DNA of 64,000 nt from Corbicula japonica. Its lineage: Eukaryota > Mollusca > Bivalvia > Venerida > Cyrenidae. The notes below the pieces were generated by a model that was given only the letters and a program-made list of their open reading frames with translations, was not told where the DNA came from and did no database searches. A program made the translations under genes and the position numbers. The stretch is from contig JAZAYU010000712.1 in NCBI GenBank assembly GCA_038501625.1, positions 1 through 64,000 of the forward strand, in the 5' to 3' direction. Of the stretch, positions 33,106 to 43,890 are shown piece by piece; position 1 is the stretch's first letter; the number at the start of each line of letters is the position of its first letter.

Positions 33106-33537
33106 TCACAATAAAATACAAATGTATCATTTACTCTGTGGACAACACTTATCAAGAAGAGTCCGTAAATTACATGTTCACATTTATTATTTGCACAGTT
33201 GTATTTTTCCTTAAAGACATCTACATGTAATAATTTACTAAAGTTTCTTGCGCTTAGAATTCGAGCTCTTGCCGATGCAAATAAAACAATATTAAAACAT
33301 ACGATTATAAATGACATTATTTTGCACAAACCTTTGCACATAGATTTCAAAATCAACAATTCACAATAATATAATAATGTATCATTTACTTTATCGACAA
33401 CAATTTTCAAGAAGTATTCGTAAATTACATGTTCACATATTTTATTATTTACACAGTTGTATTATTCCTGTAAGACATAGATACATGTAATAATTTACTA
33501 AAGCTTCCTGCGCTCAGAATTCGAGCTCTTGCCGATG
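33106..33537. repeat. ~260-bp tandem duplication within copy 1
   Basis: The block ending AGAATTCGAGCTCTTGCCGA at 33275 recurs ending at 33536. The first unit still contains the uninterrupted AATAAAACAATATTAAAAC site that element E occupies further on. Copy 2 has only one unit. Confidence 0.7.
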
Positions 33538-33597
33538 CGCGAAAAAAAAGATATAATGTATCCCACGCGAAATAAAATGAAACCAATCTAAATAAAA

Positions 33598-35850
33598 CTA
33601 GAGCTATCACTGAAGGTGATTAATACCCCCGCAATACTGCTTTGTCAGAGTATACAGAAATGATGTTTGCATCTTTCATGGATGAAAGTTGAAAAATAAT
33701 TGAAATCCTGAAAATTTGCTGCAAAAGTTGTGTTTAAAAATAGCGACTTGGGTTTTCACCGGATGTAAACAAAACTGTAAAAGTAGTTGACGTCACAAGG
33801 TTTTGTTGAATTGTGCTACCCTTCTAAAAATAATGGACTGATCTAAATGAAAAGAAATATGTCATGCAAATCTAATCACGAACGTATGTTAAAAGTTTGA
33901 AAACTGGAGAAGTAGTTTGTGTCATAAGATTTTGTTAAATAATGCTCCCCTCCAACCAAAAATGGACTGATCCATAAAAAATATGTCACTAACATGCGCA
34001 CTTCATGCAGAACATATGATTTCAGTTTCAAGTCGATATCTTGAAATCTGTAGAAGTTTGCATAACACGATTTTGTTAAATCATGTCCCCTGCAAAAAAG
34101 AATGGACTGATCCACACAAAAATTATGTCACGCACATCTACACTTAATGCTGAACATATGTTTCAAGTAACAAGTCAATATCTTAAAAAGCTGTTGAAGT
34201 AGTTCGTGTCACACGATTTTGTTGAATCATGCTCCCCTGCTAAAAATAATGGACTGATCCACATGAAACAAAGTATGTCATGGAAATCTACTCACAAACG
34301 TATGTATAAAGTTTGAAAACTGAATAGTAGGTCATAAGATTTTAAATAAGAGATTTTGTTTAATAATGCTCCCCTCCAAAAAATAATGGACTGATCCACA
34401 CAAAAATAAGTTGCTTACATGAGCACTTCATGCAGAGCATACAATTTTAGTTTAAAGTCTTATATCTTGAAAACTAGAAGTTTGCATCAAACGATTTTGT
34501 TAAATCATGTCCCCTGCAAAAAATGATGGACTGATCCACACGAGAAATAGGTCACGCACATCAACACTTCATGCCGAACACATGTATCAAGTTTCAAGTC
34601 AACATCTTAAAAACTGTAGAAGTAGTTCGTGTTACAAGATTTTGTTGAATCATGCTCCCTTCCGAAAAATAATGTACTGATCCACCTGAGAAAAAAATTG
34701 CGCAAATGTACTCACAAACATATGTTTAAAGTTTCAAGTCGATATCTTGAAAACTGTTGACGAAGTAAGCGTAGAAGTTTGCATAACACGATTTTGTTAA
34801 ATCATGTCCCCTGCAATAAATAATAGACTGATCCACACGAAAAATATGTCACGCACATCTACACTTCATGACGAGCATACGTATCAAGTTTCAAGTCTTA
34901 AAAACTGTAGAAGTAGTTCGCGTCACAAGATTTTGTTGAATTGTGCTCCCCTCCAAAATAATTGACTGATCCACATGAGACAAAAAAATTTGCGCAAATT
35001 TACTCACGAAAATGTGCTTAAAGTTTCAAGTTTATATCTTGAAAACTGTTGACGTAGTCAGTGTAGAAGTTTGCATAACACGATTTTGTTAAATCATGTC
35101 CCCTGCAAAAAAAATAATGGACTGATCCACACGAAAAATATGTCACGCACATCTACACTTCATGCCGATCATATGTATTAAGTTTCAAGTCAATATCTTA
35201 AAAACTGTAGAAGTAGTTCGTGTCATAAGATTTTGTTGAATCAGACTCCCCTGCTAAAATAATGGACTGATCCACAAGAAACAATGTATGTCATGGAAAT
35301 CTTTTGTTAAATCATGTCCCCTGCAAAAATAATGGACTGATCCACACAAAAAATATGTCACGCACATCTACACTTCATGCCGAACATATGTATCAAGTTT
35401 CAAGTCAATATCTTATAAACTGTAGAAGAAGTTCGCATCACAAGATTTAGAAGTTTGCATAACACGATTTTGTTAAATCATGTCCTCTGCAAAAAATAAT
35501 GGACTAATCCACACGAAAAATATGTCACGCACATCTACACTTCATGCCGAACATGTGTGTCAAGTTTCAAGTCAATATCTTAAAAACTGTAGAAGTAGTT
35601 CGCGTCACAAGATTTTGTTAAATCGTGCCCCCCTCCGAAAACTAATGGACTGATCCACATGAGAAAAAAAGTAGTTCGCGCAAATGTACTCACGAACATG
35701 TGCTTAAAGTTTCAAGTCGATATCTTGAAAACTGTGGACGCTGTAAGTGCCACAGACAGACCGCCCAACCAACCAACCAACCAACCAACCAACCAACCAG
35801 ATGATGACTCCTATATACCCCCTATACTTCGTATGCGGGGGTATAACAAT
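33598..35850 (-). mobile_element. Helentron-like element E, minus strand, with ~150-bp repeats
   Basis: Read on the minus strand it starts TTATACCCCCGC, has a GGTT run (35762-35797 on plus, as AACC), then about eleven degenerate ~150-bp units with AATGGACTGATCCACA (plus strand). It ends GCGGGGGTATTAATCAC, hairpin partner GTGAT and CTCTAG before TTTTATTT. The ends closely match element C. The uninterrupted target exists at 43660-43680 and at 33280-33300. Confidence 0.8.
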
Positions 35851-36071
35851 AATATTAAAACATACGATTATAAATGACATATTAGATTTGAGTTTTACCC
35901 ATCAGACAAAACTGCATGTATGATTTTGTCAGCACATTAATAAACTAACTTTAGTTTGTTCGTTTATACCTAAAATTGAAACAGTCATGCAAACATTATT
36001 ATCTTGTTTATGTACATGTACATCGCTTACATGTATAGATAAACGATTAATTGTGTAATTCATTGATGCCA

Positions 36072-37838
36072 TTATATCAGTTCAATGTTGAACAGCTGCA
36101 GCTTGAACTTCCCTTTAGCATTATTGGAGACAGCAAGTTGCGTGTTATCCTTGGATACACAAACACTACGTGGATACAACATGTCCAGCACATGTGAGGA
36201 CAATATCTGTCCTGTATGAGATATCTGCACTATAGAGTTTGTATCTTCACTGCAGACAAAGATACAGTCAGCAGGACCGACCGCCACACCACGAGGTTCC
36301 TTGATGATCTTCTCGTCATTGACCTCGACTCTCGTGTTGTTGGTTATGTCATACATGTAAACGATGTGCGCGAATCTATCAGACAATACAACCTTAGTAC
36401 AGTTCTTAATATATGTATAACAAATTTCATCTATTTTGTATTGCTTTAAGGGAAAGTTTATAGCTAGTGCTCTTTCCTCTCCTCGCACTGATATAACTCG
36501 GACAGGTTTAGGGTCGTTGTAACATCCTACAAGAAAACTGTCGTCCGTCATCATACATATAGAATAACAATTCATGGTCACCTTTAAAGTACGTGTTACT
36601 GTGACTTCACCTAATTTACTGATTTTAATAAAATATATATTATTATTAGGACCACTCGATACAGCCACATTCTCATCAGTCATCACAGTCACGTTAAAAG
36701 GATGGTCTGGTAATAATACAGAACCGACGTTCTCAAGCTTCTGATTGTACACCAAACATTTCTTGTTCCTATTGTCCACTGCGACCAGTCTTCCATCTGG
36801 AAGAAATTCCAGACCTAAGAACAGCGGTTCCTCAACATTACCATCACCTTGCTTCAGGTCGATAGAATCTAACAGCTTGAGCTTTACTTTACTGATTTGT
36901 TGACTGTTTATTCTTTCGATAACCGTAGTGACATCGGCAGGATCATATTTTATTGTGAGTTTTCCGGGTGTTGCGTTATTTGTTGGAGGCAGTTGGATTG
37001 ACTGATTAAAATCAAACGACATATGTATGTCTTTCAGTTCTGCAATATCCTTGACAGTCTTCTCTCTGAGCGTCGTGACCTGATCATTGAGATGATGGGC
37101 CATGATAAACTGTTGAGCTAGAGTTCCTTGTTGTCTGACATTTTCAACATCCGAGAGAGCCTTCGTCACTTTAACAGCGTTGCTGTTGCATACGTCTTTT
37201 TTCGTGTCAAGATCACGAAACGTTTCCTGTTGGAAAGAATGAATTTCCTTGGCAACGTTTCGTTTCAAATTTTCAAATATTTCGTTCACCTTGTCCTGCA
37301 TTTCCTGTATTTTGTTGGTTATTTCAGTGGCATCTGCCGCTACCTTCTCTCGGATATTCATTAAACACTGAGCGTAAGCTCTAGCCTGGGATTCGATATC
37401 TAATAAATCTCGTCTAAGGCTGGAGAAGTCGGCTGCGCTTGATTTTGCTTTATTTTCTATTTCCACTACATTATGACATTTTCGATGCTTTGCAATGGCA
37501 CACGTACTGCAACATAACGTATTATGATCATCACACAGGAATTTAAGCTTCTTGTCATGTTCCTTGCACCGATCTAGACCTTTCATGTCAAATGGAACGT
37601 TGAATTTATCAGCGTCGCCAGCTGCAACAATTTTATGATCTTTTAAAATATTAAACTGTAGATGCGTTTTAGAACAAGATGAGCATAGATACTCGGAACA
37701 ATCCAAACACCAGTTTTCTGCCACAGTCCTCTTGTCTGCATTACAGCATGGTTGACACAGTTTCTCTGATATGGAAAACGTCTGCTTTCCAGGTACCTCA
37801 TCTCCTACTTCCTCTTTCGAAATGTTAGAATCCGCCAT
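36072..37838 (-). CDS. RING-less B-box/coiled-coil/NHL-like protein (TRIM-like), copy 1, 588 aa
   Basis: A single intronless frame. Residues 28-68 form B-box 1 (C28, C31, C44, C47, C52, C55, H59, H68). Residues 91-122 form B-box 2 (C91, H94, C102, C110, C113, H118). Residues ~130-260 are predicted coiled coil. Residues ~330-588 carry blade-like repeats, for example LPDGRLVAVDNRNKKCLVYN and EPRGVAVGPADCIFVC, as in NHL propellers. There is no RING finger, so autonomous E3 ligase activity is not supported. Such genes are abundant in bivalves and often suspected of immune or regulatory roles; the role here is unknown. The initiator MADSNISKE is shared with copy 2, which supports the start. It lies within the segmental duplication, downstream of and convergent with PINCH. 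Confidence 0.9.
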   Translation of the reverse strand: MADSNISKEEVGDEVPGKQTFSISEKLCQPCCNADKRTVAENWCLDCSEYLCSSCSKTHLQFNILKDHKIVAAGDADKFNVPFDMKGLDRCKEHDKKLKFLCDDHNTLCCSTCAIAKHRKCHNVVEIENKAKSSAADFSSLRRDLLDIESQARAYAQCLMNIREKVAADATEITNKIQEMQDKVNEIFENLKRNVAKEIHSFQQETFRDLDTKKDVCNSNAVKVTKALSDVENVRQQGTLAQQFIMAHHLNDQVTTLREKTVKDIAELKDIHMSFDFNQSIQLPPTNNATPGKLTIKYDPADVTTVIERINSQQISKVKLKLLDSIDLKQGDGNVEEPLFLGLEFLPDGRLVAVDNRNKKCLVYNQKLENVGSVLLPDHPFNVTVMTDENVAVSSGPNNNIYFIKISKLGEVTVTRTLKVTMNCYSICMMTDDSFLVGCYNDPKPVRVISVRGEERALAINFPLKQYKIDEICYTYIKNCTKVVLSDRFAHIVYMYDITNNTRVEVNDEKIIKEPRGVAVGPADCIFVCSEDTNSIVQISHTGQILSSHVLDMLYPRSVCVSKDNTQLAVSNNAKGKFKLQLFNIELI

Positions 37839-38734
37839 TTCGTTTTTGTCCGTTATGATTGTAAAGACGTAGACAGAATTCAGTAATAATTTCTATTCTT
37901 ATATGAACACTTGCGAGAAAATCATTGATTTATGAAAACATTTCAGTTTCTGTTTACTTATTTTATAATCTTATCCAGAGACCTGTATAATATAGGTCTT
38001 TGTCTTATCCAACGACGGTTTAATCACTGCGGTTGTACATGTAGTATATGGGCCATACGACAGTTTAAACGCCTGATAAACCGTACACATACCAGTTTGA
38101 TTAACATTATCTTTTAAATTATTTTGTAGCTACTGTACATGTAATTTTGATTTTGTGAAATAAAAATCAGAAAAATGGTTTAAACAGTTTATATCATTTA
38201 TTTCAGTACCATCACTGCATGACATCTATAACGGGTTATTTTAGGCATTATTTCAGGCACATGTGTGAACCTGAGTAAAAACACTCACCTTTCATAAGCT
38301 GGCTGGATAGCGCCCTCACATAAAAGATTTTGTCCTTGCAAGGACTCAAACCCACAGGAGTAAGGGACATGTGGTTAACTGTCAGTGACCTTAACCACAT
38401 GTCCATAGTTACTTCTTAATGTGTTTTCTTGAAAGTTGATCTTAGCATGATTTACAGACTTACATATTAGTTACTGAGAACTCATTAATATGCTTATGAA
38501 CTGAAGTATGTGGATTTTCCGGAGATATTGATCACAAATTAAAAACCACCACTGATTGTTGAATGTGTGTCAATGCATATTAAGACAATTCAAACCCACT
38601 GGAAAACCAAAAAGGAACTGTATTTGAAAACCATGAAATAACATGCACACGATGAGGCACACCACCTGAAAAGGTAGCTTCTGTAAATTGACATAATAAA
38701 GTTGAAGAGACAACATTTGTTTTTTGCTTTTTGT
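37839..38734. other. TRIM copy 1 upstream region and duplication junction
   Basis: 37839 to about 38170 aligns with 45700-46015 of copy 2 and should hold the TRIM promoter. The copy-2 leader has about 32 extra bases just before its ATG. A tRNA-like fragment in reverse orientation (GGACTCAAACCC near 38343) lies between the two duplication units. Confidence 0.55.
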
Positions 38735-38907
38735 GGTAAAAATAATATTCTGTACTCATAATGAGTAATAAAATCTCCTATTAGTTCTGTGAAAATAATA
38801 GATAATTGTTTGCTCTTTCCAAATACAGTATAAAATATAATGTTGAAAAGTCACCTTTTCTGTGACATGCCTCAAATATAAATGCACTTTGACTGTCATT
38901 GTTTCAG

Positions 38908-39090
38908 GCGGCCCATAGAGGAGAGAGTTGTCGATGCCCTTGGCAAGGCTTGGCATGTGGAGCATTTTGTCTGCGCCAAATGTGAGAAACCATTTTTCGG
39001 CACCAGGCATTATGAGAAACTACGAGATCCAGTATCATCAACTGTTTGGAAACATCTGCTTCACGTGCAATAGTGTCATTTCTTTCGATG
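38908..39090 (+). pseudogene. Duplicated PINCH exon 8 with a 14-bp deletion
   Basis: Nearly identical to 24863-25059, including acceptor TTTCAG and donor GTTAGT. It is 183 nt rather than 197: the bases encoding the KKGLAYC region are missing, which shifts the frame. Exons 9 and 10 have no recognisable counterpart downstream. It cannot contribute a normal LIM4 domain. Confidence 0.9.
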
Positions 39091-39466
39091 GTTAGTATAA
39101 TGAGTATCATGCATGAGTGTAAGGTAAAGAAGGAAAACATTTCACAGAGGGAGAATTGTTTTAAGGGAAGGAGGTTTTGCCGAGTTTCCGCCAAAACAGT
39201 TCACCCGAGGTGATAGATTTTTCTAGATGTGTCTATCAGAATGTTTCATAGCGTCATGAAGTATAGCAGACAACAACAGTTATTGCGGTAAAACTATTTA
39301 GTTAAATTTTTAATAAAATAGTCTAATGAGAATCAATAAAATTAGAAAATAATAAATATTTGTAATACCTTTTCAAATATAATAACAACTAAAATCGACA
39401 AGAATGTTACCAGAGACATCTTTTCCCTTGGGTACTACCCTGTTTCGTCATTTTGTATAAATATGA

Positions 39467-39525
39467 AATGCTGCAGGCCAATTTTCGGAAACATGTTGCA
39501 CGTACAAAAGAAGCATGTCTAGAGA
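39467..39525 (+). pseudogene. Second-copy echo of the exon 8-like fragment
   Basis: GAAATGCTGCAGGCC ... GGAAACATGTTGCACGTAC aligns with the fragment at 25337-25391 but no longer keeps an open frame. It places that fragment in the ancestral unit. Confidence 0.55.
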
Positions 39526-40550
39526 TAGTAGGCATCTCAGTGTAGAACTGGTTGGATCAAGAGTTAGAAATTTATATATACCGTCATTGTTTGATTATAA
39601 GCCGCACTTTTTTTTCCAGAATTCGGCGAAAGACTCTGATGCTAAATGATTAGAAAATAACGTTTAAAGGACTGCAGAATCACTATTATTGATGTTGTTT
39701 AAATTGTGAATATTTTCGACATAATTAAATGATACTGACATACCTATATGCCCCCAATGGGTTTGAAATGGAAGTATCTGATAAAAAGTCCCAAGCAAAG
39801 GCTGTCTGTCCCAGTTTCAATATCATAAAGGTTCAAAACTGCTACAAGATTTGCCTCAAAGCCGAAGATGGGTTCAAGCCTATTTTGATTCTTTGTGACT
39901 AAATCTATAAGCTGATACTTCATTAATTCTTTCAAAGTGTGTTTATATTACAATGTTTTATGGTATATAGCATGCTTTCAGCTGTAATTATAGAGCACAG
40001 TGATAGTAATTTAGCATTTAACGGTGGGGATTCTGTGATTCTAGAGCTCAGTTTGTCTAGGTGTCATACAGACTGTTTTAGAGTTGGTAATAAATCTACG
40101 AACTTTTAGAGTAATAATATACCAACTGAACCACATTTTCATGTAAAGCAGTATACATTGAAATACAGTTAAAAGATGAAGTTAAGCCAGTGACACTAAT
40201 TTTACAATACTTTTTTCAATATAAAAAGAAATGGTTAATAAATTCATGCATATTGTAGAATATTAAATAAAACATGTAAATGTTCACATGATTGTGCTGA
40301 AAATGCTGAAAAGTGATTACTGTGTATTGAATGAACGTTAGAGAACGGATCCTCTATTTAATTAGAATCTCTGTTGTTGTATTAGATTTAATATTATTTT
40401 TCTGTTGTAAGCAATACCATATGAAAACAATATATTACCATATATGTTATTATAAAACCATACCATTATATGGAATATTAAATTTGTTATACTGAGCAAT
40501 ATCTTTGTATTGTAATTTTGTACTGGTATATGCTTATGTGTCAAGTTTGA

Positions 40551-40957
40551 TAAAAAAAAATGAAATATGCATATCAGGAATGGCCACATCCAGCATACAC
40601 AGCCTCCCCACAAAGCCAAAAAGTAGAGAGGAAAAGAGAGCATGGTATTACAAAAATCAGTTTCAAAATGGACGCCACAAACAAATAACGGAAGTGAGAA
40701 CCAGAGGGGTTACCGCCTTGGAACGGTCAGTGGCAAAACAAATTGCCACTGGGGGTTTAAACCAGGTTCTAGGGTGCACCAATCTCACACTTGCCCCAAC
40801 AGGTTCTCGTATCAAAAAACAAGTACAAATTGTCTTGGTGAAATAACTCCAACCCACCCATCAGCTCAACAATGTTGCATGCAAAAGCATGCAAACATAT
40901 AAACATAAGAATTTAATAGCATTGCAAAGCCAAAGGGCGGGTACTGGGTAAAGAGTT
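40551..40957 (+). mobile_element. Dispersed ~0.4-kb element (SINE-like), with empty site in copy 1
   Basis: Starts near ATATGCATATCAGGAATG and includes CGCCTTGGAACGG, a short fold-back (AAACAAATTGCCACTGGGGG) and GGTTTAAACCAGGTTCT. A related copy lies reversed at about 50030-50230. Copy 1 has GATAAAAGTTTGTAGAAAA uninterrupted at 29588, so this inserted after the duplication. Confidence 0.7.
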
Positions 40958-41171
40958 TGAAGAAAACAAGTAGTACTGGTATCATTGGCACTAAATTTTA
41001 CGATAACCCTATTATTCGCATACATATTTTTGATGAACACATGCAAGCTTTTTGGTATAATTTGCAAGGCAAATGCTGAAGACATCTGGCAAAAAGTATA
41101 TTTCTGAAAATTTACTCTCTGGATGTGTAAAATACTCCTCAAACTACATCAATTTAATCTGTATTGAATCT

Positions 41172-41853
41172 CAGGGTTCCCACAGACAGAGAAAAGTCAG
41201 GGAAAATGATATTCTCAAGGTCAGGGAACAGTCAGGGAATTATGAAATTGGTCCGGAAAATTTGAAAAATAAGCAAGTATGGGAAAAAGTCAGGACATTT
41301 TGTGAGAGAAGTATGTTAGTCAAACAATAGGAAGCACAATCAGTAAAGGCTTAGGCAGTTTCTTCCATTAGTTTGGTTATCGATTATGAGCATCTTTTTT
41401 ATTCATGTAAATATCTTACTGTAAAAATATGCATATGCCTGCAAATTTTGGATATTTTTGTCATTTACAGTAAGTAACTTGTTAAGGAAGAAGCTGAAAG
41501 GAGGTTTAGTCAATCTTCAATTGATTACACTGCTTTGTATGTATAAGAATGAAACATGTTATCAAATACTTTTCATTTTGGATAAATGTACTTATGCTCA
41601 TTGAAAGTAAACAACATACGTTGTTAATGACAATAATGACACGTTCTCGCTCATATTCATGTATAATTCTGAAATAATTTAAAATAAAGAATGGAGGAAA
41701 GAGGTTGACTCATTTGGGAGTGAGGAGGCCAACATATAAACCAAAAAGCATGTTTAAAGATGTGCAAACTTGATGCTATTGTGGTCAGGGCAAAATGTTT
41801 TTGGTCAGGAAAAAGTCGTGGAATTTTGATTTTTCTTCTTTGTGGGAACCATG
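41172..41853. mobile_element. CAGGGTTCCCACA-type transposon, copy in duplication 2
   Basis: Ends CAGGGTTCCCACAGACAG and TTTGTGGGAACCATG. Same site as 29799-30624, so it was present before the duplication. No transposase ORF. Confidence 0.7.
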
Positions 41854-43890
41854 TTGATGATCTTCAGAAATTCATTGTGAAGATAGATGTGACCTGTGTG
41901 TCTCTCTTCTAAACTACTTTCAGACAAATCATTGATATGCAATTGTTAAGTTTTAAATTTAATGTTTATTTACGGTATGAGAGAATGTGCAAGTCAAGTT
42001 ACCAATGATTTACTGTATGTTAACATGGTAGATCATTGGTTCGACTTAAACTTAAATGCCAAACATATCATTCAAGAAACCTTTTAACATGATACCCATA
42101 TTCTATTCCATTTTGTAGTTTATGGTTTGTTCCATAAACTAATAGGAGAAAGGCGCCTGTCCAGTTCTGTGCATCTAACCAATGTGACCTGCCAATTGTT
42201 GGGAGTAAATTCCAGGAAAATGCATATATTTTATAAATGAGACGAATATTACCAGGTCACCAGGTATAGGAAGTGTGAATATTTGCCATATATGAACCTG
42301 AACAGTATGCAAGGGAAGTAAATCTTGTTTGCTTAACCTGCATCAGAATGTTAGTTACTCTTATTGCTCCATAGAAACCTACCCCGTTCGACTGCTAACA
42401 TATTGTTTCTTAGATAATTTTCTCCGCGCGGCTCAGTTATTAAGTAATGACACGAAACTATTTGCGTTTTTTTTTTTATCTATTTACTAGTTAATGAAAT
42501 TTCATTTTTATAAAGGTCATATTTTCAAACGAGATTTTTATTGAGGTTATTTGCGAGCCTTAACAGATTTTCAAATATATTTTCCAAGATATAGATAACG
42601 ACGTCAGTGCCTCTGATCTAGGAAAAAGACCCATAATGACACGTACATGTATCAGTGACCAAAAGAGCATTTCAAGGTAATCTTCCTCTTGCTTGATGTC
42701 CGTACAGTAAAGGGGGGCAGGAGACTAAGCGGATGATAAACCGTTAAAAAGCCATTCCGAAATATGAAGTGTCCGTTCCTCTTGCCGATGTATACGAAGT
42801 CCACTTTTTGAGGCGCGGAGTGGGTGCCTTCATTTGGCGCTTAGGCAATGGACAATATCCATTTATTACAGTCAAAGCTTTCCATCATATACACATGCTT
42901 TTTAATAAATTAACTCGCTTCACAAAATGTGTAAAAGAACCCCAGAAAATGGACCATCCGAGCGGTAGAAAGAACATTTTTAAGATAAGTTCTAGTATTT
43001 TCCTTGGAAAGTTTTATGTGCTAACAAATCATTAATCAAGGGAACTTGCTTACAGGACGCGCACTTCAATATTTTGTGGTATCATTTAATTTTGCGATGA
43101 TTAAGTTTTGAGCAGAAGCCGTAAAGAACATTTTAATGCAATCAGTTATTATTTTATAGGACAAACTTTAATGTAGTTTAAGTCACCAGAGATTTTAATT
43201 CGCACTCTTGTGGTTGTAAGAATTTTGAGGAAAAAAACCAACGCGAAACAAACGATACCACAATATTAAGCCACTGCATTGACAACATCTAGCTCGTTTG
43301 AGCTATCATTTATCTGATAACCGCTGTGATAGCTTATCTATGATTACTTTTATGAGAACAAACTTTCTTTATATGGGTACACACATTTATTTGCACAACA
43401 TTTGCACATTGATTTCTAAACCAATAATTTACAATAATATACTAATTTATCATTTATTTTACGGAAAACACTTTCAAGAAGTATCCGTAAATTACATGTT
43501 CATATGGGTAATTATTTGCACAGTTGTATTATTCCTCTGAGACATCTACATGTTATAATTGAGTAAAGTTTCCGGTGCTTAGAATTCGAGCTACCAATCT
43601 TTCCGATGCGCGAAATAAGCGATAATGTAACCCACGCGAAATAAAATGAAACCAGTGCAAATAAAACAATATTAAAACGTACGATTATAAATAATAAGTT
43701 TTGAGTTTTATCCATCAGACAAAACTGCATGCATGATTTAGTTTGCGCATTAATAAAATAACTTTAGTTCGTTCGGTTATACTTAAAATTGAAACAGTCA
43801 TGCAAACATTATGATCATGTGTTTGTACATATACACCGCTTATAGATAGACAGGCTCTGCATAGCCGATTTAAACGATTAATTGTGTAGT

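Larger units (their letters stand above)
28791..33597. repeat. Segmental duplication copy 1, intergenic part
   Basis: This block aligns in order with about 39725-43660. Shared landmarks are the CATATGAAAACAATCTATTA segment, the CAGGGTTCCCAC transposon, GCATGTAACCAACGTGACC, and CTTGTTGTCCGTACAGTAG. Copy 1 has extra insertions at 31273-32037 and 33598-35850. No gene of its own is evident; its ORFs are short and unconserved between the two copies. Confidence 0.8.
39725..43890. repeat. Segmental duplication copy 2, intergenic part
   Basis: Collinear with 28791-33597 plus 35851-36071. It lacks the insertions at 31273 and 33598 and has its own insertion at 40551-40957. No gene is supported here. 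Confidence 0.8.

Noticed and set aside
38882..39073. Possible second functional LIM gene
   Set aside because: A 14-bp deletion shifts the frame and no exons 9 or 10 follow.
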